The notes beneath the pieces were generated by a model. It was not told the origin of the DNA, did no database searches, and worked only from the letters and a program-made list of their open reading frames with translations. DNA of 19,293 nt from Kiritimatiellia bacterium (lineage in GTDB: Bacteria > Verrucomicrobiota > Kiritimatiellia > RFP12 > UBA1067): assembly GCA_016302985.1 (NCBI GenBank), contig JAEDMN010000029.1, positions 1-19,293 on the forward strand. The letters run 5' to 3'. A program made the position numbers and the translations under genes. Each line of letters begins with the position of its first letter. Position 1 is the stretch's first letter. Shown in pieces: positions 13,508 to 19,293 of the stretch.

Positions 13508-14434
13508 ATGCTGGAGAACATTGAGTTCACGCAGAACGAAGGCGGCGTCCGTTTGGACGCCGCCTTGTTTGCCCGCTATCCCACGTCAACCCGCGCGTTC
13601 TGCCGCGAGGCCTGCGCCGGCGGGCAGGTGCTGGTGAATGGCCGCCCCGCGATCAAGGGTCTCAAGCTGCGTGGAGGCGAATCCATCCGCATCGTCGCGC
13701 TGGCCGAGGAGCGGGACAACCGGGTCCTGCCGGACCCCGCGGTGCGTGCGCGCTGCATCTTCGAGGACGATTCGCTGCTGGCCTATGACAAGCCGGCCGG
13801 CATGCCGGTGCAGCCACTTTCCCGCAAGGAGACGGGTACGCTGATGAACGGTGTGGTGGCCCGTCATCCCGAGTGCGCGGAGGTCGGGGACCAGCCGTTG
13901 ATGGCGGGCGCCTTGCATCGGATCGACGCGGATACGTCCGGGCTCGTCCTGGTGGCGCGCACGGCCGCGGCCTTCGCCGACCTCCGGGCGCAATTTGCCG
14001 AGCAGAGCGTGGCGAAGACCTATCTTGCCCTGGTGGAGGGCGCCGTTGCGGCCGGCTGCACGCTGGAGAACGATCTTGTGCACGACCCGACGCTGCCGTT
14101 CTGCCGGATGATCGACATTTCGCGCGCCCGCGCCAAGGTCCGGACCGCGCCGATGCATGCGGTCACCCGCTTCCAGCCCATCGGCATCACAAGCTGCGGG
14201 AACGAGCAGCGTACGCTGCTGGAAGTGACGATCTTCACGGGCGTCACGCACCAGATCCGCGCGCAGCTCGCGTTCGCCGGCATGCACATCGTCAACGACC
14301 GCCTCTACGGGGGCTTCGCGGTCGAAAACCAGACGGGGCACTGCCTCCATGCGCTGGCGGCGGGGTTCCGTCATCCCGTCTCGGGGGAGCGGGCTGAAAT
14401 CCGCACGCCCTACCCGTCGTGGGCCCGGATCTGA
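13508..14434 (+). CDS. RluA-family pseudouridine synthase
   Basis: The enzyme isomerises uridine to pseudouridine in rRNA or tRNA. The 308 residues comprise an N-terminal S4-type RNA-binding domain (RLDAALFARYPTSTRAFCREACAGGQVLVNGRPAIKG-like stretch, about 14-60) and the RluA catalytic domain. Motif I is DDSLLAYDKPAGMPVQP. Motif II is HRIDADTSGLVLVART with the catalytic Asp at residue 140 (usually HRLD; Ile replaces Leu). Motif III is VTIFTGVTHQIRAQLAFAGMHIVND, followed by LHALAAGFRHP. Which target it modifies (RluC-, RluD- or TruC-like) cannot be decided; the symbol is left empty. The ATG at 13508 follows the lipoprotein stop by one base, with AGG only 4-7 bases upstream, so translation is probably coupled. 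A well-placed GAAGGAGG follows for the next gene. Confidence 0.93.
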   Translation: MLENIEFTQNEGGVRLDAALFARYPTSTRAFCREACAGGQVLVNGRPAIKGLKLRGGESIRIVALAEERDNRVLPDPAVRARCIFEDDSLLAYDKPAGMPVQPLSRKETGTLMNGVVARHPECAEVGDQPLMAGALHRIDADTSGLVLVARTAAAFADLRAQFAEQSVAKTYLALVEGAVAAGCTLENDLVHDPTLPFCRMIDISRARAKVRTAPMHAVTRFQPIGITSCGNEQRTLLEVTIFTGVTHQIRAQLAFAGMHIVNDRLYGGFAVENQTGHCLHALAAGFRHPVSGERAEIRTPYPSWARI

Positions 14435-14446
14435 AGGAGGACGCCC

Positions 14447-14695
14447 ATGGCGGCCAAATACACCTGGCGGCGTTTCCGTCTGTCCCTGGCCGCGGCCGGT
14501 TTTCTCGTCCTCCTGGGGGCGGGGGTGCGCTGCGCCGAATACCGCCAGGTCGGATACACGAACGACGCGTCGATGTGGATCTTCGTAGCCGCGGGGCTCT
14601 GCGCGTACTACGCGGCGATCGTCGCCTCTGTGCTTCGTCGCGGCGCGCGGAGGAAGTCCGGGCCCCCGCAGAACAAGCCTGACATTTCCGACTAG
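14447..14695 (+). CDS. Small membrane protein, two predicted spans
   Basis: I do not recognise this 82-residue protein. A strong GAAGGAGG at 14434-14440, 6 bases before the ATG, supports real translation. It has a basic N terminus (MAAKYTWRRFR), a first hydrophobic span at about 12-27 (LSLAAAGFLVLLGAGV), a short polar loop with YRQVGYTNDAS, a second span at about 43-62 (MWIFVAAGLCAYYAAIVASVL), and a basic tail (RRGARRKSG). The positive charges put both ends in the cytoplasm and the loop outside. It is the last gene of the 12201-14695 cluster; tig has its own promoter behind it. A weak alternative is that it belongs with envelope functions of the coiled-coil/lipoprotein pair. Confidence 0.78.
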   Translation: MAAKYTWRRFRLSLAAAGFLVLLGAGVRCAEYRQVGYTNDASMWIFVAAGLCAYYAAIVASVLRRGARRKSGPPQNKPDISD

Positions 14696-14708
14696 CAAAT
14701 CCCCTGTG

Positions 14709-14721
14709 TTTTTGCTATCAT
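14709..14721 (+). promoter_or_regulatory. Extended -10 promoter of tig
   Basis: T-tract plus TGC-TATCAT at 14709-14721 repeats the arrangement found before proB: GTTTTTGCTAT is identical at 542-552 and 14708-14718, and the next three bases differ only as AAT here CAT at the -10 end. No convincing -35 box lies at 16-18 bases upstream. The predicted leader to the tig ATG is about 28 bases and carries AGAAAGG at 14741-14747. Confidence 0.65.
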
Positions 14722-14756
14722 GAACAGACCATTTTTCCATAGAAAGGCAAGTACCA

Positions 14757-16073
14757 ATGAAGTTTGAGAAGAAAGATTCCAGCGCCTGCGTGGTCGCCCT
14801 CCAGATCAAGGCCGAGGCCGCCGAAGTTGCGGATGTCTACAAGTCGGTCCTGGCCGCGTTCATGCGCGAGGCGGTGATTCCCGGCTTCCGCAAGGGCAAG
14901 GTGCCGCTGAACATCATCAAGCAGAAGTTCCAGCAGGAAATCGCCCGCGAGTGCGAGCAGCGCTGCTTCGGCAAGTTCTACCAGGAGGCCCTGAAGGAGT
15001 CCGCGATCGAGGCGGTCAACCTCCAGAACGTCACGGACGTGCTCTTCACGCCGGAGACGGGCTTCTCCTGCACGGCCCTCGTCGAGGTCAAGCCGGAGTT
15101 CTCGCTGCCGAAGTACAAGAAGCTCGCGATCAAGGCCGGCGACACCCAGGTGACGGACGAACAGGTCGAGGAGCGCGTCGAGAGTTTCCGCAAGGCGTTC
15201 GCGAAGTTCGAGGACGCGAAGGCGGACGACGGTTCCGTGGTCGGCGCGGGCGACTTCGTCGAGATCGACTACTCCGGCGCGCTGGACATCAAGGCCAGGA
15301 CGCCGCTCTCCGAAGTCGTGCCGGACCAGAAGGCCGTCTGCGGCGCGAACGACTTCTGGCTGCAGGTCGAGGACGGCCGGTTCCTGCCGGAGATCCTCGA
15401 GGCGATCAAGGGCATGAAGATCGGCGAGACCAAGGACGACGTCAAGGTCAAGTTCCCGAAGGACAACGCCCCCGAGGCGCTGAAGGGCAAGAAGTGCGTC
15501 TACACGGTCACCGTGAAGGCCTTCCGCCGCCGCCAGCTCCCGGACGACGCCGCGTTCGCCGAAGCCGCCAAGGTCGAGTCGCTCGACGCCCTCCGCAAGC
15601 AGTTCCGCGAGCAGATGGAGAAGGACGCCGTCGCCGCCGAGGCCGAGAACCTCAAGAACCAGGCGATCGAGCTCCTCCTCAAGAAGGCGGACTTCGAAGT
15701 CCCGCCGTCGCTCGTCCGCCGCCAGACGAGCAGCTACCTCGAGGACCTCGCGCAGCGCGCCCAGTACACGGGCATGACGGCCGAGTACATCGAGAAGAAC
15801 CGCGACAAGATCCTCGCGGACGCCGAGAGCAACGCGACGCGCCAGGTGCGCCTCTCCTACATCCTCCTCGGCATCGCGGCGGAGGAGAAGATCGAGGCGT
15901 CCGACGCGGACGTGAACGCCGGCCTCGAGAAGATGGCCGCCGGCTCGAACGGCAAGGTCACGGCCGCCGACCTGCTCAAGCAGCTCGTCGAGAACGGCCA
16001 GGTCGCGCTCTACAAGGAGCAGATCCGCGCCGAGAAGGCCCTCGACCTCGTCGTCGCCGAAGCCAAGAAGTAA
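14757..16073 (+). CDS. tig: Trigger factor, ribosome-bound chaperone and prolyl isomerase
   Basis: Trigger factor binds at the ribosome exit tunnel and shields nascent chains. The ribosome-binding signature GFRKGKVP lies at about residues 43-50 (family GFRxGxxP). An FKBP-like domain follows at about 160-260 (GDFVEIDYSG, then FPKDNAPEALKGKKCVYTVTVKAFRRRQLPD). The C-terminal arm-forming helical domain is rich in Lys, Glu and Ala. The 438 residues match E. coli (432). Within the FKBP-like part, the segment between ALDIKARTP and the LPEILEAIKGMKIGE block is unlike E. coli, so isomerase activity may be reduced. The ATG has AGAAAGG 9 bases upstream. It heads the common tig-clpP-clpX order. Confidence 0.95.
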   Translation: MKFEKKDSSACVVALQIKAEAAEVADVYKSVLAAFMREAVIPGFRKGKVPLNIIKQKFQQEIARECEQRCFGKFYQEALKESAIEAVNLQNVTDVLFTPETGFSCTALVEVKPEFSLPKYKKLAIKAGDTQVTDEQVEERVESFRKAFAKFEDAKADDGSVVGAGDFVEIDYSGALDIKARTPLSEVVPDQKAVCGANDFWLQVEDGRFLPEILEAIKGMKIGETKDDVKVKFPKDNAPEALKGKKCVYTVTVKAFRRRQLPDDAAFAEAAKVESLDALRKQFREQMEKDAVAAEAENLKNQAIELLLKKADFEVPPSLVRRQTSSYLEDLAQRAQYTGMTAEYIEKNRDKILADAESNATRQVRLSYILLGIAAEEKIEASDADVNAGLEKMAAGSNGKVTAADLLKQLVENGQVALYKEQIRAEKALDLVVAEAKK

Positions 16074-16097
16074 AACAACTCACGCGTGTCGTGTAAG

Positions 16098-16125
16098 AAG
16101 GGGGGCGGACTATCCGTTCCCCCTT
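16098..16125 (+). promoter_or_regulatory. Stem-loop between tig and clpP, ending 3 bases before the clpP ATG
   Basis: AAGGGGGGCGGA (16098-16109) pairs with TCCGTTCCCCCTT (16113-16125) around a CTA loop, with one G-U pair and one bulged T. Only TTTGT follows, a poor T tract, and then ATG at 16129. It may be a partial terminator or attenuator that lowers clpP relative to tig, or a translational control element. Its left arm holds the only purine-rich Shine-Dalgarno-like run upstream of clpP. Confidence 0.65.
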
Positions 16126-16128
16126 TGT

Positions 16129-16737
16129 ATGAAGAACATGAACGAAAAATCCTATCTTGTCCCGATGGTGGTCGAACAGACCGCCCGCGGCGAACGCTCC
16201 TACGACATCTACAGCCGCCTCATGCAGGACCGCATCGTCCTCCTGGGCGGCGAGGTGAACGACGATTCGGCGAACCTGATCGTCGCCCAGCTCCTGTTCC
16301 TTCAGGCGCAGGACCCGAAGAAGGAGATTTCAATGTACATCAACTCGCCGGGCGGCAGCGTCACGGCGGGTCTGGCGATCTACGACACGATGCAGTTCAT
16401 CTCCTGTCCGGTCGCGACCTACTGCATCGGGCAGGCCGCCTCGATGGGCGCCGTCCTCCTGACCGCCGGCGCGAAGGGCCGCCGCTTCGCGCTGCCCAAC
16501 GCCCGCATCATGATCCACCAGCCGTGGGGCGGCGCCGAGGGCAAGGCCAGCGACATTGAGATCACGTGCCAGGAAATCCTGCGCCTCAAGCAGACGCTCA
16601 ACGAAATCCTCTCCTCCCATTCCGGGCAGAAGATGGAGAACGTCGTGCGCGATACGGACCGCGACCACTTCATGAGCGCCGAGGAGGCCTGCTCGTGGGG
16701 GCTGATCGACAAGGTCCTCGTTCCGAAGAAAGCCTAA
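16129..16737 (+). CDS. clpP: ATP-dependent Clp protease proteolytic subunit
   Basis: ClpP is the serine peptidase barrel that degrades proteins unfolded by ClpX. The catalytic triad is visible: S105 in GQAASMGA, H130 in MIHQPWGG, and D179 in RDTDRDHF. The N-terminal region PMVVEQTARGERSYDIYSRLMQDRIVLLGGEV and the handle region are standard, and the 202-residue length fits. Most ClpP proteins begin a few residues before PMVIEQT, so the ATG at 16138 (MNEKSYLVPMV) is equally possible; neither start has a clear Shine-Dalgarno outside the hairpin at 16098-16125. clpX starts 3 bases after the stop. Confidence 0.97.
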   Translation: MKNMNEKSYLVPMVVEQTARGERSYDIYSRLMQDRIVLLGGEVNDDSANLIVAQLLFLQAQDPKKEISMYINSPGGSVTAGLAIYDTMQFISCPVATYCIGQAASMGAVLLTAGAKGRRFALPNARIMIHQPWGGAEGKASDIEITCQEILRLKQTLNEILSSHSGQKMENVVRDTDRDHFMSAEEACSWGLIDKVLVPKKA

Positions 16738-16740
16738 GCG

Positions 16741-18057
16741 ATGCCGCGTAAGACCCCCCCGCCGCCGACTGGTCCGCGCTGCTCCTTCTGCGGGCGCAGC
16801 GTGGAGGATGGCGTCCTCGTCATCCCGTCCGAAAACGCGAACATCTGCGAGGACTGCGCGCGCTCGGTCAACGCCTTCATCGACGAAGTCCATGCGAAGG
16901 CCGATGCCCTCCAGGGAGGGGGGGCGGAACCGTCCGCGGCGCGCCGCAAGGGCGCCGCGAAGGCCGCCCGCGCGCCTGCGCTCGGGCCCGTGCCCCCGCC
17001 GCGCGAGATCAAGGCGTTCCTTGACAGGTATGTGATTGGGCACGACGCGACCAAGAAGATCCTCTCGGTCGCCGTGCACAACCACTACCGCCGGCTGGAA
17101 TCCGCCACCGCAAAGGCCAATCCGGAGTTCGCGGACGTCGAAATCGAGAAGTCGAACATCCTTCTGATCGGCCCGACGGGCTGCGGCAAGACGCTCTTCG
17201 CCCGTACGCTCGCGAAGCTCCTGAAGGTCCCGTTCGCCATCGGCGACGCGACCACGCTGACCGAGGCCGGCTACGTGGGCGAGGACGTCGAGAACGTCGT
17301 CCGCTACCTGTGGCAGAACGCCGACGGGAACGTGGAGCTCGCCAAGCGCGGCATCATCTACATCGACGAGATTGACAAGATCGCCTCGAAGACGGACAAC
17401 GTGTCGATCACGCGCGACGTCAGCGGCGAAGGCGTCCAGCAGGCGCTGCTGAAAATCCTCGAGGGCACCACCTGCCGTTTCCCGCCGAAGGGCGGCCGCA
17501 AGCACCCCGACCAGGAATACATCGAGATCGACACGTCGAACATCCTCTTCATCTGCGGCGGCGCGTTCGTCGGGCTCGACAAGATCATCGCCGAGCGCAC
17601 GGGCCGGTCCGTCATCGGTTTTGAGATGGACGGCGCGGCGAAGACCGCCGGGCCGGCGGCGCCCGCGGCCGAACCGGTGGCCGGCGCGCCCCTTTCCGTG
17701 CGGCCGGAGGACCTCGTCAAGTTCGGCCTCATCCCCGAATTCACGGGCCGCCTGCCGGTGATCACGGCCATGGGCGAGCTGAGCGAGGACGACCTCGTCC
17801 GCGTGCTCACCGAGCCTAGGAACTGCCTTGTCCAGCAGTACCGCAAGCTGCTGGCGATGGATGGCGTGGACCTCGTCTTCGAGCCCGACGCCCTCCGCGA
17901 GCTGGCGCGCAGCGCCCGCGAGCGGAAGACCGGCGCGCGTGGTCTGCGCGCGGCGATGGAGCGCATCATGACGGATGTCATGTTCGAGGCGCCGGACGGC
18001 AAGGGCACGCGCAAGGTCGTCGTCACTGCCGACATGGTGAAGGAAGGACTGAAATGA
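16741..18057 (+). CDS. clpX: ATP-dependent Clp protease ATP-binding subunit ClpX
   Basis: ClpX is the AAA+ unfoldase that feeds ClpP. The N-terminal zinc-binding domain has C14-X2-C17 and C36-X2-C39. The linker is longer and Ala/Arg-rich (about 50-83). Walker A is GPTGCGKT at 144-151, Walker B is IIYIDEIDKI, the pore loop is GYVGED, and the RKH loop is in GGRKHPDQEY. The ClpP-contacting IGF is present (SVIGFEMD), and the insertion after it is Ala/Pro-rich and somewhat longer than in E. coli. FGLIPEFTGRLPVI and RKTGARGLRAAMERIM close the protein. The start follows the clpP stop by 3 bases and has only a weak purine run, so coupling is likely. Its TGA overlaps the panD ATG. Confidence 0.97.
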   Translation: MPRKTPPPPTGPRCSFCGRSVEDGVLVIPSENANICEDCARSVNAFIDEVHAKADALQGGGAEPSAARRKGAAKAARAPALGPVPPPREIKAFLDRYVIGHDATKKILSVAVHNHYRRLESATAKANPEFADVEIEKSNILLIGPTGCGKTLFARTLAKLLKVPFAIGDATTLTEAGYVGEDVENVVRYLWQNADGNVELAKRGIIYIDEIDKIASKTDNVSITRDVSGEGVQQALLKILEGTTCRFPPKGGRKHPDQEYIEIDTSNILFICGGAFVGLDKIIAERTGRSVIGFEMDGAAKTAGPAAPAAEPVAGAPLSVRPEDLVKFGLIPEFTGRLPVITAMGELSEDDLVRVLTEPRNCLVQQYRKLLAMDGVDLVFEPDALRELARSARERKTGARGLRAAMERIMTDVMFEAPDGKGTRKVVVTADMVKEGLK

Positions 18058-18407
18058 CCGTCACGCTCCTTCGCGCGAAGCTGCACCGGATCCGCGTCAC
18101 CGAGGCCTGCCTCGACTATGTGGGTTCGCTGACCGTGGACCAGGACCTGATGGACGCCGCGGGGCTCTACCTCAACGAGAAGATCCTCTGCGCCGACGTC
18201 GAGAACGGCAACCGCTTCGAAACGTACGTGATTCCCGGTCCCCGCGGCTCGGGCGCGTGCTGCCTCAACGGCGCCGCCGCCCACATGGGCAAGGTCGGGG
18301 ACCGCCTGATCGTCATGGCCTTCGGGCAGTTCACGCCCGAGGAGGCCGCCACCCACCGTCCGCGCGTCGTCTTCCTCGACGACGCCAACCGTGCGCAGAA
18401 TCCGTGA
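18054..18407 (+). CDS. panD: Aspartate 1-decarboxylase (pyruvoyl enzyme proenzyme)
   Basis: PanD decarboxylates L-aspartate to beta-alanine for pantothenate and coenzyme A. The proenzyme cleaves itself between Gly24 and Ser25, and the GS pair lies exactly there in YVGSLTVD. Other family hallmarks are the N-terminal LLRAKLHRIRVTEACLDY, DLMDAAGL, ENGNRFETYVI, and GERGSG-like GPRGSGACCLNGAAAHMGKVGDRLIVMAF with the catalytic Asn-Gly. The 117 residues fit (E. coli 126). The start overlaps the clpX stop (ATGA) and the stop overlaps the next start (GTGA). No panB or panC is in view. Confidence 0.95.
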   Translation: MTVTLLRAKLHRIRVTEACLDYVGSLTVDQDLMDAAGLYLNEKILCADVENGNRFETYVIPGPRGSGACCLNGAAAHMGKVGDRLIVMAFGQFTPEEAATHRPRVVFLDDANRAQNP

Positions 18408-19264
18408 CGGACGTTTCCGAGAACGCCGCCCGTCTCGCGGGCGTGCGACGGATTGTCGTCCACGGCGGGCTCGCCCACGTGGACGACATCATGTCCTGCG
18501 CCCTCGCGTACGCCTTCGGCGTGCCGCACGACGCGCCAATCGAGCGCCGCAACCCGAAGCCGGGCGAACTGGATGACCTGTCGACGCTGGTGCTCGACGT
18601 CGGCGGCGTGCACGACCCCGCCCGCCTCGACTTCGACCACCACCAGCGCGCGCGGACGGACGAGCCCAAGTGTGCGTTCCGGCTCTTCGCCGAATGGCTC
18701 GGCGTGCACGAGGAGATGCGCCTGCTCCATCCCTGGTACACGGCCTGGAACCTGATGGACGTGACCGGCCCCTACCTGACGGCCCGGAAGATGGGCACGA
18801 CGGCGGACGAGCTGGCTGGTTTCGTGTCCAATCCGCTTTCCGACTGGGTGGTCCGCCGGTTCGCGGACGACCCAGTCCTCCGCCAGAAGCTCGCCGTGAC
18901 GTTCGCGAACGAACTGGCGCTGACGCGCAAATGCTGGCGGGAGATGTCGCCGAAGATCGTGCTGCGCACGTTTGCCGGCCTTCCCGTCGCCGACTTGACG
19001 GCGTGCCTCACGGAGGAGATTTCGCGCTGTTCCGACGCCTGGGTGCGCCAGAACGCCCCCGCCTGCCTGCTGATGCGCGACGGACGCGGCACCGGCTGGT
19101 CCCTCCTGCGCTGCAACGACGACCCGCGCATTGACTTCTCGCGCTGCGCGGGCCGCCCCTACACGCTCTTCGCCCATCCGGGGGGCTTCATCCTCAAGAC
19201 GACCTCCCGCGATGTCGACCTGGACCGCGTCCTGTTCGACGCCCGGACGCCCTTCGAGGCTTGA
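18404..19264 (+). CDS. MYG1-like DHH-superfamily metal-dependent hydrolase
   Basis: The GTG at 18404 overlaps the panD stop as GTGA; the frame is open further upstream inside panD, but that would be a shadow. The 286 residues match the MYG1 (UPF0160) family of putative 3'-5' exonucleases of the DHH superfamily: VVHGGLAHVDDIMSCALA (metal ligands H20, H25, D27), LVLDVGGVHDPARLDFDHHQ with D65 and the D78-H79-H80 triad, and a C-terminal HPGGFILKT. Many MYG1 proteins have H-[AC]-DE in motif I, here HVDD. Eukaryotic MYG1 acts on RNA in mitochondria and nucleus; the bacterial role is unclear, and substrate is not shown by the sequence. Nothing is visible in the last 29 bases of the window after it; no terminator is seen. 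Confidence 0.85.
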   Translation: MTDVSENAARLAGVRRIVVHGGLAHVDDIMSCALAYAFGVPHDAPIERRNPKPGELDDLSTLVLDVGGVHDPARLDFDHHQRARTDEPKCAFRLFAEWLGVHEEMRLLHPWYTAWNLMDVTGPYLTARKMGTTADELAGFVSNPLSDWVVRRFADDPVLRQKLAVTFANELALTRKCWREMSPKIVLRTFAGLPVADLTACLTEEISRCSDAWVRQNAPACLLMRDGRGTGWSLLRCNDDPRIDFSRCAGRPYTLFAHPGGFILKTTSRDVDLDRVLFDARTPFEA

Positions 19265-19293
19265 CCATTTCCTGACAGACCCGCGATGTCGGC

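Noticed and set aside
14679..14684. CTGACA as -35 box for tig
   Set aside because: It is 31 bases from the -10 element, too far for a normal promoter.
18257..18403. Earlier start of the MYG1-like gene inside panD
   Set aside because: The extra residues are Arg/His-rich shadow of panD; the GTGA overlap at 18404 is a standard coupled start.

Overview
The window is GC-rich (about two thirds G+C by eye) and densely coding. Every gene I can support is on the + strand. The cell is Gram-negative: there is a complete tripartite RND efflux pump with an outer-membrane lipoprotein channel, and a further small lipoprotein. The sequence contains no taxonomic marker gene that settles the lineage. The gene style (a 3D-domain protein with a YCNC/CC cysteine cluster, a membrane-anchored coiled-coil protein ending in a small beta-rich domain, extended -10 promoters, hairpin-rich intergenic DNA) makes me think of the PVC group, perhaps Kiritimatiellota/Verrucomicrobiota. 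That is an inference of moderate to low confidence. I see no rRNA, tRNA, CRISPR array, transposase or phage gene.

Layout. (1) Positions 1-483 hold the 3' end of tsf (EF-Ts), followed by a strong intrinsic terminator. (2) Positions 566-5166 form a tight six-gene cluster: proB (short form without PUA domain), a metallophosphoesterase fused through one membrane span to a beta-sandwich-like domain, proA, a secreted 3D-domain cell-wall protein, a doubtful 79-residue ORF, and rhaM (L-rhamnose mutarotase). Genes overlap by ATGA or lie 1-17 bases apart. (3) Positions 5167-5495 are a 329-base gap filled with perfect hairpins and short direct repeats, ending in a consensus sigma70-type promoter with a palindromic operator in its spacer. 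(4) Positions 5496-12065 hold the efflux operon: AcrR-like repressor, AcrA-like adaptor, AcrB-like pump and OprM/TolC-like channel, closed by a terminator. (5) Positions 12201-14695 are a second tight cluster: membrane-anchored coiled-coil protein, overlapping 58-residue lipoprotein, RluA-family pseudouridine synthase and a small two-span membrane protein. The leader before it contains a long stem-loop. (6) Positions 14757-19264 hold tig, clpP, clpX, panD and a MYG1/DHH-family hydrolase, the last three joined by 4-base overlaps.

How it fits together. proB and proA supply two of the three enzymes of proline synthesis from glutamate. The repressor probably controls itself and the pump through the operator at 5458-5479, whose half-sites and spacing resemble the E. 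coli AcrR site. tig, clpP and clpX form the usual chaperone and protease cluster, here co-transcribed with beta-alanine/pantothenate synthesis (panD) and a putative nuclease. The least explained parts are the phosphoesterase fusion between proB and proA, the coiled-coil/lipoprotein pair with its structured leader, the repeat-filled gap before the efflux operon, the two promoters predicted to give almost leaderless mRNAs, and a stem-loop ending three bases before the annotated clpP start.
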